Program-made: the position numbers and the translations under genes
Assembly: GCA_949388605.1 (NCBI GenBank)
Contig: CASKJV010000008.1
Span: 1-64,000, forward strand
DNA from: an uncultured Clostridia bacterium
Lineage (GTDB): Bacteria; Bacillota; Clostridia; TANB77; CAG-508
Reading direction: 5' to 3'
DNA: 64,000 bases
The notes under the pieces: model-generated
The model's database searches: none
What the model was told of the DNA's origin: nothing
The model's input: only the letters and a program-made list of their open reading frames with translations
Shown: positions 12,701 through 21,908 of the stretch, one piece after another
How the letters are laid out: every line of letters starts with the position of its first letter
How positions within the stretch are numbered: the stretch's first letter is position 1

Positions 12701-13531
12701 TTTATATCTACCAACTTTTGATAAATCATAACGTCTGCTATCAAAGAATAGGCCATCAAATAATGTTCTAGCAGCGTCAACTGTAGGTAGTTCACCTGGT
12801 CTTAATTTTTTATAAATTTCTATTAAAGATTCATCAGCATTTTTAATAGGATCTTTAGCAATAGTTGCTAATAATTTATCATCTTCTCCGAAAAAATCTA
12901 TTATTTTTTCATCTGTATCTAATCCTAATGCTCTTAATAAACATGTAACTGGTAATTTTCTTGTTCTATCAATTCTTACCCAAAATACATCATTGCTATC
13001 TGTTTCATATTCTATCCATGCACCTCTAATAGGCATTACAGTAGCTGTATATAATTTTTTACCTACTTTATCGTAACTAGAATCATAATAACATCCAGGA
13101 GAACGAACTAACTGGCTTACTACAACTCTTTCTGCACCATTTATAACAAATGTACCACTATCTGTCATAAGTGGGAAATCTCCTAAGTAGATTTCTTGCT
13201 CTTTGATTTCTCCAGTCTCACGGTTAATTAATCTAACTTTAACGTGTAGTCTAGTAGAATAAGTAGCATCTCTTTCCTTTGATTCTTCTAATGAATATTT
13301 TGTTGTATCTTCCATATAGTAATCAAAGAATTCTAATACTAAATTTCCTGAATAGTCAGCTATAGGTGAAATATCTTTTAATACTTCTCCTAACCCTTCT
13401 TTAATAAACCATTCATAAGAATCTTTTTGAACTTTTAATAAGTTAGGGATTTCAACAAAATCACCTATTTTAGAAAAAGTTTTACGTACACATTTCTCGT
13501 GTACAACGTCTTTTACTTGAATTTTTTTCAA
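9782..13531 (-). CDS. rpoB: DNA-directed RNA polymerase subunit beta
   Basis: 1249 aa; '[66 protein letters not shown]'; acidic C-terminal tail. Confidence 0.98.
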   Translation of the reverse strand: MKKIQVKDVVHEKCVRKTFSKIGDFVEIPNLLKVQKDSYEWFIKEGLGEVLKDISPIADYSGNLVLEFFDYYMEDTTKYSLEESKERDATYSTRLHVKVRLINRETGEIKEQEIYLGDFPLMTDSGTFVINGAERVVVSQLVRSPGCYYDSSYDKVGKKLYTATVMPIRGAWIEYETDSNDVFWVRIDRTRKLPVTCLLRALGLDTDEKIIDFFGEDDKLLATIAKDPIKNADESLIEIYKKLRPGELPTVDAARTLFDGLFFDSRRYDLSKVGRYKYNKKLSLASRIAEHIAYEAVVNPETGEVLVEKDEVISRETAKEIQDSGINSVYVNIEGKKAKVIGNGTVDIRAYVDPQIAEDLKIKVDVNYTALQHILETTNNDKELRKAIEENIDELIPKHVTTEDVLASVNYLLNLDYNIYITEPSKPRLGRIDDIDHLGNRRIRCVGELLQNQFRIGLTRLERVVRERMTLQDLDVVTPQSLINTKPITSSIREFFGSSQLSQFMDQTNPLSELTHKRRISALGPGGLSRERAGFEVRDIHYTHYGRLCPIESPEGPNIGLISALSTFAIINDYGFIETPYRKINKETCQVTDEVTYMTADEEDQFIICQASEPLDENNCLINNRVRVRDRAEIKEIEKTKVDYIDVSPKQLVSVGAAMIPFLEHDDANRALMGSNMQRQAVPLMITDSPMVGTGIEYKAAKDSGVMVLAEENGTVETVEGDKIVIKNELGKKRTYTLRKFKRTNGSTCINQRPIVKEGEAVKRGDVIADGPATQKGEMALGKNLLIAFTTWEGYNYEDAILLNERLVKEDVLTSMHIEDYDCECRDTKLGPEEITRDIPNVGEDSLRDLDDNGIIRIGAEVGPGDILVGKVTPKGETELTAEERLLRAIFGEKAREVRDTSLRVPHGEQGTVVDVKIFTRENSDELAPGVNQVIRIYIAQKRKISVGDKMAGRHGNKGVISRILPEEDMPFLPDGTPVDVVLNPLGVPSRMNLGQVLEVHLGAAARLLGWKMATPVFDGATEEDIEAMLETAGLETNGKSILYDGRTGEPFDHPITVGVMYMLKLHHLVDDKIHARSTGPYSLVTQQPLGGKAQFGGQRFGEMEVWALEAYGAAYTLQEILTMKSDDVVGRVKTYEAIVKGENIPEPGIPESFKVLIKELQSLGLDIKLYSETDEEIEIKEHTEEGMDGIEERVDESELESENLTEVNEEVEEQDEEDGDEFYTNILDEDEIPDEKIFEDLDSLDDDE

Positions 13532-13746
13532 AATAAAATACCACCTTCATAATAAATTTAGCAGGTAATAATGTATATTTGATTTAATAGGTCCTTCTTG
13601 CAATAAAAGGTTTTTATAAAAAAAGATATCCCTGCCAAAAAACATCTTTCTTAAATAGTTCCTCTTTTACTCAATTCCTCCTATTAAATTTTCACGTTAT
13701 ATATTTATGGTAACAAGACGGACTTATCCCATAAAATCACTACAAT

Positions 13747-13775
13747 ATTATATAATATTATGTTAAATTAGTCAA
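13747..13775 (-). promoter_or_regulatory. Predicted vegetative sigma promoter of rpoBC
   Basis: Minus strand TTGACT-N17-TATAAT (plus 13770-13775 and 13747-13752); implies a ~210-nt 5' leader before rpoB. Confidence 0.75.
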
Positions 13776-14107
13776 GCTTTTTTATTCGTAATACTATACA
13801 CTTTTTGTAATTTTTGTGTTACAATGGACTATATAAAAAATGATTAAAACTCATAAAAAATTGCAAATTTTGTAAATTAGATTAAAAAGAATAGAAAATG
13901 CCATTATTGAAGAAGCGCCTAATTTATATATTACTCCTTCTTTAGGTTCTTTGGTAAATAACAATTTGACTGTTAATATTATAATTCATAGTCACACTTA
14001 CATTGTAAATCATAATTATAAAAATAAAATTAATTAACAAACAATTTTATTAACTCAATATGATTTAAGTTTAGTTCTCATAATTTATAATATGAAAGGT
14101 TCTAAAA

Positions 14108-14704
14108 ATGGAAAAATTATTTGAATTACGTAATAAATTAAATATTAAAAAAATTGCATTAACAGCAATAATTATTTTAGTAATTATATGTTTAATTTTT
14201 CTTACTCTTAGTATAATTAAACACAATAAAAAAAATAATAATTTAAATTCAAAATTTATTAGTTCTGATAATTCTATAAGTGTTGAATTATCAAATAAAT
14301 ATAATTTATCTAAATATAAGTCAGTTCAAGATTATATTTTAGAATTAAGATCACCTAATAATATAAACATCTTTTTTTCTCATAAAGATTTAATTGAAAA
14401 CAGAACTTTTAATGATATAGTTTCTTCTGATAAAAAGTTTTATATAGAAAATTTTAATAGCTATTCAAATTTATCTGATATTGCAGAATTAACTGTAAAT
14501 GGATATCCTGCTTATTCATATAGTTTTCATTATTTAGACAGTAAAGATGAAAGAACCCCATATTATTTACAAATACTTTGGATAGAAACTGAGAATGGGT
14601 ATTATATAATAGATATTGAATTTCCACTTAATTTTCTTGATAGCAATTCTAGTATAATAAATGATTTAATTAGTAATCTAACTTTTAGTTTCATAAAGCA
14701 ATAG
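14108..14704 (+). CDS. Hypothetical membrane-anchored protein (PsbP/DUF-like extracytoplasmic domain)
   Basis: 198 aa; N-terminal TM then soluble domain; 'atgaaaggttctaaaaATG' RBS; decayed homologue at about 17140-17345. Confidence 0.65.
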   Translation: MEKLFELRNKLNIKKIALTAIIILVIICLIFLTLSIIKHNKKNNNLNSKFISSDNSISVELSNKYNLSKYKSVQDYILELRSPNNINIFFSHKDLIENRTFNDIVSSDKKFYIENFNSYSNLSDIAELTVNGYPAYSYSFHYLDSKDERTPYYLQILWIETENGYYIIDIEFPLNFLDSNSSIINDLISNLTFSFIKQ

Positions 14705-14747
14705 AATTGTATGCATTTATTTCCTAAAGAACTTCTATAATACAACA

Positions 14748-14790
14748 AAAGAATCTTATTATGAATTCTCACTCATAATAAGATTCTTTT
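14748..14790. terminator. Bidirectional terminator hairpin between convergent genes
   Basis: aaagaatcttattatga...tcataataagattcttt. Confidence 0.8.
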
Positions 14791-14794
14791 ATAT

Positions 14795-16681
14795 TTATTT
14801 TGCATCTTTATTTGTATTTTTCTTTTTTTTAATTATAATTATAACAACATTTACTACAATTACTAATATTATCACAACTCCTATAGCTATTGGTAGTATA
14901 TCACCTGTATGTGGTATATTATTAATTTGTGTATTTATTTTGTTTTCTCCTTGATTTGCAACATTATTTGTTCCATTTTGTTGTTCTCCAATTGGAGTCC
15001 ATTTTGCATATAATGTAATATTATTTTCTGGTGTATATTCTTTAGCATTTATATCCATTACTTTATTTTGGCATTCTGCTTCTTTATACCATCCTTCAAA
15101 TTTATACCCTTCTCTTGTTGGAATAATAACTGATACAGTACTTGCTTTCCACACTGCATATAATATTTTTGTTTTTCCTTTTGTTAACTTAACTACATTT
15201 TGCTCATCATTATATAATTTTTCTTTACCTTTTTCCTCTGACCATCCAATAAAATTATATTTTGCTGTTTTATGTGATATATCAGCTCCTTCATAATTAT
15301 TACTAAATGTTACAGTATATTCTCTACTATATCCATTTTTATTTAATGTCTTTTCTTCATTATATTTATGAATACTATTATTAGTATTTCCTGTAGTGTT
15401 TCCATTTCCATCATATTTTATTGTATATGTAATTTCTTCGAAAGTTGCTGTGTATGTTATATCAGTATTAAAATTATTATCTACATATGGTATATCTATT
15501 ATTTCACCATTATCACTACGTTTCCATCCTGCAAACTTATATCCTGTTTCATTGTTAAGATTTTCTTCATCCCATAATATAGCTTTTGGTAAAAGATCTG
15601 TTTTATTACTCATTTCAGATTTACTTTTTCCTTGTGAACTCTTATATTTGTCATATTCAGGTAATATATAATTTGTTGCTTCACCAAAATCAAATGATAT
15701 AACTATACCTTTGAATAAATGTGCAGATGTTGAAAGTATAGTAGCTTTTTCTTCTAAATTATTTGTATTTATAAACTGAGCTGGCAAAAAAATTGATAGT
15801 CCAGTAGGTAATTTTGATGGTGCATATATTTCTTCTAATGCTGTACATTCATATAATACAGCATCTACATTGGTTACGTTACTCATGTCCCAATTACTTA
15901 AATTTAATGTTGTTAAACTACTGCAGTTCATGAACATTCTTCTCATATTTATTACATTACTTGTGTTCCAATTATTTAATTCTAATGTTGTTAGATTATT
16001 ACAACCATTAAACATATATTCCATATCTTTTACATTACTTGTGTTCCAATTATTTAAATCTAAAGTTTTTAAGCTTTTACAATTGTAAAACATATAACTC
16101 ATTTCTGTTACTTTTTCTACTTTAAAGTTTTCCAAACCAATAATTGACGTTAATTGTCTACAATTAGCAAACATAGAATTCGTAGCTTCTACCACACTTG
16201 TATCCCAATTATGTAAATCTAAAGTTTTTAAGCTTTTACAATTGTAAAACATATAATTCATTTGTGTTACTCTACTTGTATTTAAATAATTAATATTATT
16301 AATTGTTACAAGTTCTGTTAATCCCTGGAATAATTGTGTAGAAATATTAGGTGCATAAACTTCGTTTGCAAATGTAATAGTTTTAATGTTTTCTTTTCCA
16401 CAACTGTTCCAAAAAGCTTCTAAAACAAAATCAACAATAGTTCCTGTATCACTTGTACTAGAAATGGTAACTTCTCCTGTTGTACTATCAAAAGTAGCAT
16501 TTACATTCATACCCACAATTTGTGATATAGTTGGTTCTGCTAAAAAAGTTTTTCTAGAATTTGATGAAATTTCAAATTCTGTATTTGTTAATTTATACAT
16601 ACCAATCAACATTAAACATATTGATAGTAGTCCTAAAAATAAAAGTAATTTAAATCTTTCTTTTTTAACTATTTTATTCAC
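14795..16681 (-). CDS. BspA-family leucine-rich repeat surface protein with InlB B-repeats and IPHTG sortase-type C-terminal anchor
   Basis: 628 aa; repeated 'MSYMFYNCKSLKTLDLNNWNTSNVKDMEYMFNGCNNL' (BspA/DUF285), 'GYKFEGWYKEAECQNKV...LYAKWT', C-term 'NIPHTGDILPIAIGVVIILVIVVNVVIIIIKKKK'. Confidence 0.92.
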   Translation of the reverse strand: MNKIVKKERFKLLLFLGLLSICLMLIGMYKLTNTEFEISSNSRKTFLAEPTISQIVGMNVNATFDSTTGEVTISSTSDTGTIVDFVLEAFWNSCGKENIKTITFANEVYAPNISTQLFQGLTELVTINNINYLNTSRVTQMNYMFYNCKSLKTLDLHNWDTSVVEATNSMFANCRQLTSIIGLENFKVEKVTEMSYMFYNCKSLKTLDLNNWNTSNVKDMEYMFNGCNNLTTLELNNWNTSNVINMRRMFMNCSSLTTLNLSNWDMSNVTNVDAVLYECTALEEIYAPSKLPTGLSIFLPAQFINTNNLEEKATILSTSAHLFKGIVISFDFGEATNYILPEYDKYKSSQGKSKSEMSNKTDLLPKAILWDEENLNNETGYKFAGWKRSDNGEIIDIPYVDNNFNTDITYTATFEEITYTIKYDGNGNTTGNTNNSIHKYNEEKTLNKNGYSREYTVTFSNNYEGADISHKTAKYNFIGWSEEKGKEKLYNDEQNVVKLTKGKTKILYAVWKASTVSVIIPTREGYKFEGWYKEAECQNKVMDINAKEYTPENNITLYAKWTPIGEQQNGTNNVANQGENKINTQINNIPHTGDILPIAIGVVIILVIVVNVVIIIIKKKKNTNKDAK

Positions 16682-17006
16682 TTTTTTCTCCTTTGTAATA
16701 TATTAATTTACATTTTATTTACACTATATTTTTATATTGTATAATAATATTATAAAATTTTTATTTAATAATGTACATAACAGTTATATTACAAATTAAA
16801 GTTATTATTATTACAGATTTTGAAGACTATTATTTATTTCTATTATTCTCTGTCTTTTCAATTTTAGCAAAATACTTTTACAGATTCTCATCCTTTTTTT
16901 TGTGTAATTACTAATGACATATTTAATATTTTTAAAATACAAATTAAATTTTCACGTTATATATTTATGGTAACAAAACGGAATTATCCCACAAAATCAC
17001 TACAAT

Positions 17007-17035
17007 ATTATATAACATTATGTTAAATTAGTTAA
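17007..17035 (-). promoter_or_regulatory. Duplicated copy of the rpoB-type promoter, oriented toward the 14795-16681 surface protein gene
   Basis: Minus strand TTAACT-N17-TATAAT; about 5 mismatches over ~98 bp versus 13684-13780 at a constant offset of 3260 bp. Confidence 0.65.
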
Positions 17036-17129
17036 GCTTTTTACTTCTAAAGATATACACTTTTTGCATTTTTTATGATATAATTAAATGTAATTTATAG
17101 AGGAATATAAAATTTTATAAAAAACTTTA

Positions 17130-17345
17130 CCAGTTACTCAAATTTATCTGAAGTTGCTGAATTAACTATAAGTGACCATCCTGCTTATTCATATAGTTTT
17201 CATTATTTAGATAGCAAGAATAATAAAACATCAAATTATTTACAAATAATTTGAATAGAAACTTAAAATGTTATTACATACTAGATATAGAATTTCCTCT
17301 TGAGTCTCTTAATACAAATTATAATATAATAAATTAATTAATTAA
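17130..17345 (+). pseudogene. Decayed, truncated paralogue of the 14108-14704 gene
   Basis: 'agttactcaaatttatctgaagttgctgaattaactataagtgaccatcctgcttattcatatagttttcattatttagatagcaag...caaattatttacaaataatttgaatagaaactta' matches 14460-14600; TGG changed to TGA, 5' part missing. Confidence 0.85.
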
Positions 17346-17506
17346 TAAATTTAAAATGATTTAAAGTTCAAAAAAAGAAGAGAACAAAAATGGAGAATAT
17401 TTAACCTGCAAAAAATAAAAATTTACTGAATTGTCTATGTCTTTGTTCGTGTACCATTTTTTTCCAACAGCTTCTATAATAGGATTTCCAAAGCAATTTC
17501 CTAAAA

Positions 17507-17545
17507 AAATCTTATTATGAATATCTATCATAATAAGATTTTTTA
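17507..17545 (-). terminator. Terminator hairpin of the 17549-21487 gene, paralogous to 14748-14790
   Basis: aaaatcttattatga..tcataataagatttttt. Confidence 0.8.
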
Positions 17546-17548
17546 ATT

Positions 17549-20500
17549 TTATTTTACATCTTCATTTGTATTTTTATTTTTCCTAATTACAATTATAACA
17601 ACATTTATTAAAATTGACACTAATATTATTGTTACTGCAAGTATTGGTAATACATCACCTGTATTTGGTATCATACTTGTCTCTAAATTATTTTCATTCA
17701 AATTAGTTTTAGTATTTAAACTACTATTTTTTACAATATTTTTATTAATATTATTTGTTTTATTGTTATTTTTTTCATTATTTCTGTTAGTATCATTTAT
17801 TTTATTGTTATTGTTATTATTATTGCTGTTGTTATCATTGTTGTTGTCATTGTCGTTGTCATTGTCGTTGTTATCATTGTTGTTGTTGTCATTGTTGTTG
17901 TCATTGTTGTTGTCGTCATTGTTGTTATCGTTATTGTCATTGTTATCGTTATTGTCATTGTTATCGTTGTTGTCATTGTTGTTGTCGTTGTCATTGTTGT
18001 TGTCGTTGTCATTGTTGTTGTCGTTGTTATCGTTGTTGTCATTATTATCTTCTTTTACAAAATATACTTCTATTACATTTTCGTCTTCTTTTTCAGTAAT
18101 CACTAAAGGTAGATTTAATATTTTTTCTACTTTATATCCTTCTAATGTGTTATTCTCAATATTTTCTGCTATCATATCTTTGGAGATTATTTCACCTACT
18201 GTTGTTTCTATATTCTCTGTTTTTTTATTATCCAAAATATTATCATAATAATATTCAATTTTATAATCTACTTTATTAACTTCTGTTTCTTCTGATACAT
18301 AATAAATACTAATTATCTCTCTATCTATTGCTGAATCTGGTATCTCTTTTGTATCATCTAATTTATACCCTTCATATTTGTTAGCTGGGGCTATTTGGTC
18401 TTTATCTATAATAATTTTTTGTTCTAACACTTGTATTTTAGCTTGTACTGTTTGTTCCTCTGCTTTTATTTCATCTTTATAATACTCTACCTTATAACTT
18501 ACATCTTTTTGTTGTTCTTCATCTATTACATAGTACACTTTAATTACTGTTTCAGGTTTTACTTCATTTGGTAGATTTTCAACCATATCGTTATCTAACT
18601 CTATTTTATCTAGTTTATACCCTCTATATTTGTTTAATGGTGCTACTTCTTCTTTATTTATAAGTATATTTTCTTCTAGTTCTTGTATTTTAGTTTCTAC
18701 TATTTGCTCATCTGCTTTTATTTCATCTTTATAATACTCTACCTTATAACTTACATCTTTTTGTTGTTCTTCATCTATTACATAGTACACTTTAATTACT
18801 GTTTCAGGTTTTACTTCATTTGGTAGATTTTCAACCATCTCGTTGTCTAACTCTATTTTATCTAGTTTATACCCTCTATATTTGTTTAATGGCGCTACTT
18901 CTTCTTTATTTATAAGTATATTTTCTTCTGATTCTTGTATTTTAGTTTCTACTATTTGCTCATCTGCTTTTATCTCATCTTTATAATACTCTATCTTATA
19001 ACTTACATCTTTTTGTTGTTCTATTGTATTTTTTACATAATATACTTGTACTATTCCTCCATTCGTTACTAATGATGGTATTTCTTTTGTATTATCTAAC
19101 TTATATCCATCATATTTATTGGCTGGAGCAATTATTGATTTATCTACATAAATATCGCTTTGTAATTGTGTTAATACTTGAATTACTTTTTGTTCTACTT
19201 TTACATTTTCTTTATAGTATTCTACTGTATAACTCAAACTTACATATGTAGGATTTTTTATATAATATACTCTTATTACATCGTTAGGTTTTACCCTATC
19301 TGGAATTGTACTATCAAGATTTAACCTATATCCTGCGTATTTATTTAATGGTGCTATTTCATTTTTATTTATAGGAATATAATCATCTAATCCTGTAATT
19401 ACAGTTGTTATTGTTTTTTCCTCTTCTATATATGCATTTTTATAATATATTACTTTATAATTATATTGTTTTAAATCATAAGTTACTTCTACTTGTATAT
19501 TTTCTGTAATATTTTTAAGTTGCAATATATATGTATCATCTTCATTTGCTTCAAATGGACATTCTTCTCCATTAATTTTAATACTAACAATTTCGTAATG
19601 TTTATTTGGAGTCATAATAATTTCTTTTGTACAATCATCTTGATATTTTACACTTTCATATACTTCATCATTACTTCCAGAAATAGTTCCACCTTCTCCA
19701 TTTACTGAAGTTTTTATTGTATAAGTTTTTCTTTCATTGTTTACTCTTAATTCAGGTACTTCTGGAATTGCAGTATCTACACTTTCCTCACTTATTTTTA
19801 TATATGTAGCTTGTCCTCCAGAAGCATTTTCATAACCAGCTAATATGTATGAATTATCACTTATTGTTGCTACATCGTAAAAAATTTCATCATTAGTATA
19901 TCCAAATTCTTGTGCCCATTCTAGTTTTCCTTCTGCATTTACTTTTGCTGCTATACCTATAGAACTTCCTTTATTAGTTGATACTGGTGTTGTTTTTATA
20001 TCATATCCTGATTCTGTATTTCTTCCTATTTCTTGTAAGTTTCCTTGACTTGATGTTCCTGCTAAAATTATTCCATTGTCTCTAGTTAAATCCATATTAT
20101 AGAAATCATCATTTCCAGTTCCACCTATATCTCTTGCCCATTCTATTTTTAAATCAGGTGTTATTTTCATAACAAAACCGTCTGTACCACCTTTTGATGT
20201 TAATTCTATTGGTTTTCCTGATTTTGTATCTTCTCCTGGAAAGCTTATTGTTCCTGAGAATATACCTGCATAATATATTTCTCCATTTTGTCCTTTTTGT
20301 AGATTATGTATTTTATGATTATCATCATTATATCCACTTTCTGCTTTTGTATCTAAAAAGTCTTTTACTTGTAAAGTTTCTTTATCTACTAATAATATTA
20401 CAAACTTACTGTCCCCAATAGTTGTTTTTTTACCTGCTCTATCTGTAATTTCTTGTGAACCTACATATGCACTTATTAAATATCCTTCTTCTGTATCTAT

Positions 20501-21487
20501 AATACTATAAGCATACTCATTTTCTGTTCCTGATATTGTGCCTTCTCCTACTCCATATTCACTTCCGTCATTAATTTTATTAAAATTCGAATCAAATTTA
20601 TCTATAAATAGTTTGTTATTATCATTATCTCCATAATCTCCAAACCAAATATAGTTTCCATCAGAATCTATTGTAAATGCTTCATAAGCTGTATTATTAA
20701 TGCGATTATGTTCAGATAACTTATTACCATTATCATCATATCTTCTTATTCTACGTCTATATAAACAATCAATTCTATTTTCGCCTAATTCTATCTGTCT
20801 AATAATTCCACTATCACCTTCTAATTCATTTATACTTTTTGTCCAAGCTATAGTATTATCTGCATTAATGAAAGAAAGATTATTGTTATGATATAACACA
20901 CTAGTTCCATCTTCTCTTCCATCGATTGCATAATCAAAGACTTTTTTTCCTGCACTTGTAGTATATACTGGATTTTCTGCAATTATATTAGTACTGTTAT
21001 TTCTACTATCGTTTACTCCAATAGTCCAAATTTTATTTTCTTCATTTACTGAGTATCCATAACCTGTATTTATTTGTTGTATTTCATAAATACCCGGTTT
21101 CAAATTTGCAATCATTTCGCCATTTTCATTTGTTTCAAAAACTCTACAAATTTCTCCATTTATAGTTTCTTCTACACCTAAAACATTTCCCTCTTCATCT
21201 GTTGGATTTGAATAACTTTTTTGTTCTTCTGCAAATATTACTTCTTTTATAATGAATTTAGCATTACTAATTGCATAATCTCTATCATCTTTTAATATTA
21301 TTTTAAACAAATCATCTTCTGCCGTTTGTATCTCTTTAGGTAATTTTGTTATTTCTCTATTGGTTTCAGTAATAATTATTTTGGAGTCTCTATAAAAAAT
21401 TAAACATATTACTATAATTATAAATATTAATAATAATCTAAATATTGACTTTTTTACATTTTTATTTATCTCGATTACTTTTTTCAT
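17549..21487 (-). CDS. Large modular surface protein: SpaA-like N-terminal domain, delta-60-like repeats, MucBP-like repeats, Asn/Asp linker, IPNTG sortase-type anchor
   Basis: 1312 aa; 'YKVEYYKDEIKADEQIVETKIQ...APLNKYRGYKLDK...VKPETVIKVYYV' repeats; (N/D)n tract; C-term 'SMIPNTGDVLPILAVTIILVSILINVVIIVIRKNK'. Confidence 0.9.
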   Translation of the reverse strand: MKKVIEINKNVKKSIFRLLLIFIIIVICLIFYRDSKIIITETNREITKLPKEIQTAEDDLFKIILKDDRDYAISNAKFIIKEVIFAEEQKSYSNPTDEEGNVLGVEETINGEICRVFETNENGEMIANLKPGIYEIQQINTGYGYSVNEENKIWTIGVNDSRNNSTNIIAENPVYTTSAGKKVFDYAIDGREDGTSVLYHNNNLSFINADNTIAWTKSINELEGDSGIIRQIELGENRIDCLYRRRIRRYDDNGNKLSEHNRINNTAYEAFTIDSDGNYIWFGDYGDNDNNKLFIDKFDSNFNKINDGSEYGVGEGTISGTENEYAYSIIDTEEGYLISAYVGSQEITDRAGKKTTIGDSKFVILLVDKETLQVKDFLDTKAESGYNDDNHKIHNLQKGQNGEIYYAGIFSGTISFPGEDTKSGKPIELTSKGGTDGFVMKITPDLKIEWARDIGGTGNDDFYNMDLTRDNGIILAGTSSQGNLQEIGRNTESGYDIKTTPVSTNKGSSIGIAAKVNAEGKLEWAQEFGYTNDEIFYDVATISDNSYILAGYENASGGQATYIKISEESVDTAIPEVPELRVNNERKTYTIKTSVNGEGGTISGSNDEVYESVKYQDDCTKEIIMTPNKHYEIVSIKINGEECPFEANEDDTYILQLKNITENIQVEVTYDLKQYNYKVIYYKNAYIEEEKTITTVITGLDDYIPINKNEIAPLNKYAGYRLNLDSTIPDRVKPNDVIRVYYIKNPTYVSLSYTVEYYKENVKVEQKVIQVLTQLQSDIYVDKSIIAPANKYDGYKLDNTKEIPSLVTNGGIVQVYYVKNTIEQQKDVSYKIEYYKDEIKADEQIVETKIQESEENILINKEEVAPLNKYRGYKLDKIELDNEMVENLPNEVKPETVIKVYYVIDEEQQKDVSYKVEYYKDEIKADEQIVETKIQELEENILINKEEVAPLNKYRGYKLDKIELDNDMVENLPNEVKPETVIKVYYVIDEEQQKDVSYKVEYYKDEIKAEEQTVQAKIQVLEQKIIIDKDQIAPANKYEGYKLDDTKEIPDSAIDREIISIYYVSEETEVNKVDYKIEYYYDNILDNKKTENIETTVGEIISKDMIAENIENNTLEGYKVEKILNLPLVITEKEDENVIEVYFVKEDNNDNNDNNDNNNDNDNNNDNDNNNDNNDNNDNNDNNDNNDNNNDDNNNDNNNDNNNNDNNDNDNDNDNNNDNNSNNNNNNNKINDTNRNNEKNNNKTNNINKNIVKNSSLNTKTNLNENNLETSMIPNTGDVLPILAVTIILVSILINVVIIVIRKNKNTNEDVK
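17770..18050 (-). repeat. Trinucleotide-type low-complexity repeat encoding a poly-Asn/Asp linker
   Basis: Runs of gttgtcattgtt... on plus strand; encodes NDNNDNNDNNNDNDNNNDND... Confidence 0.95.
18459..18962 (-). repeat. 252-bp near-identical tandem repeat (84-aa MucBP-like unit), further diverged units alongside
   Basis: 'tctgcttttat(t/c)tcatctttataatactct' at 18459, 18711 and 18963. Confidence 0.9.
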
Positions 21488-21697
21488 ATTTCCTCCTCAA
21501 TAATTATATTTATCGATAAACATTTAAATTTCTCAGTAATTAAACATAATTTTCTAATATTACTATACGAATTTAATATCAAAAAGTAAATAACAATTGT
21601 CTTACAAATTAAGGCTATAATTGTAAAATATTTAGGGATGTCTACTTTACAACATATTTTCTTTTTTATTACATAATTAATAAAATTTTGTATTATA

Positions 21698-21859
21698 GAA
21701 CAAAAGTGGACGATATGATAATTACAAAATACAAAAATTTACTAAATCGTCCTCGTATTTGTTCGAAGCACCAATTTTGTTGTACAAAATTGTGTGCGAA
21801 AATTAGAGAAGCTTTTATTGAGTAGGAAGTGCAGAGTACTTTCCTACTCAATAAAAAAA
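21698..21859. repeat. Intergenic structured repeat, copy A
   Basis: gaacaaaagtggacgatatgataattacaaaatacaaaaatttactaaatcgtcc...agcttttattgagtaggaagtgcagagtactttcctactcaataaaaaaa; shared with 42239-42399 and 49657-49786. Confidence 0.9.
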
Positions 21860-21908
21860 GCAGTATAATCAAAATTGATTATACTGCTTGTGCACAAATA
21901 TAGTTTCT

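Noticed and set aside
13868-14035. Possible coding relic upstream of the 198-aa gene (plus frame LKRIENAIIEEAPNLYITPSLGSLVNNNLTVNIIIHSHTYIVNHNYKNKIN)
   Set aside because: No start codon or RBS and no recognisable family; too short to claim as a pseudogene.
17763-18248. 161-aa plus-strand poly-Leu/Ser ORF and 81-aa minus poly-Thr/Met ORF
   Set aside because: Alternate-frame readings of the Asn/Asp trinucleotide repeat.
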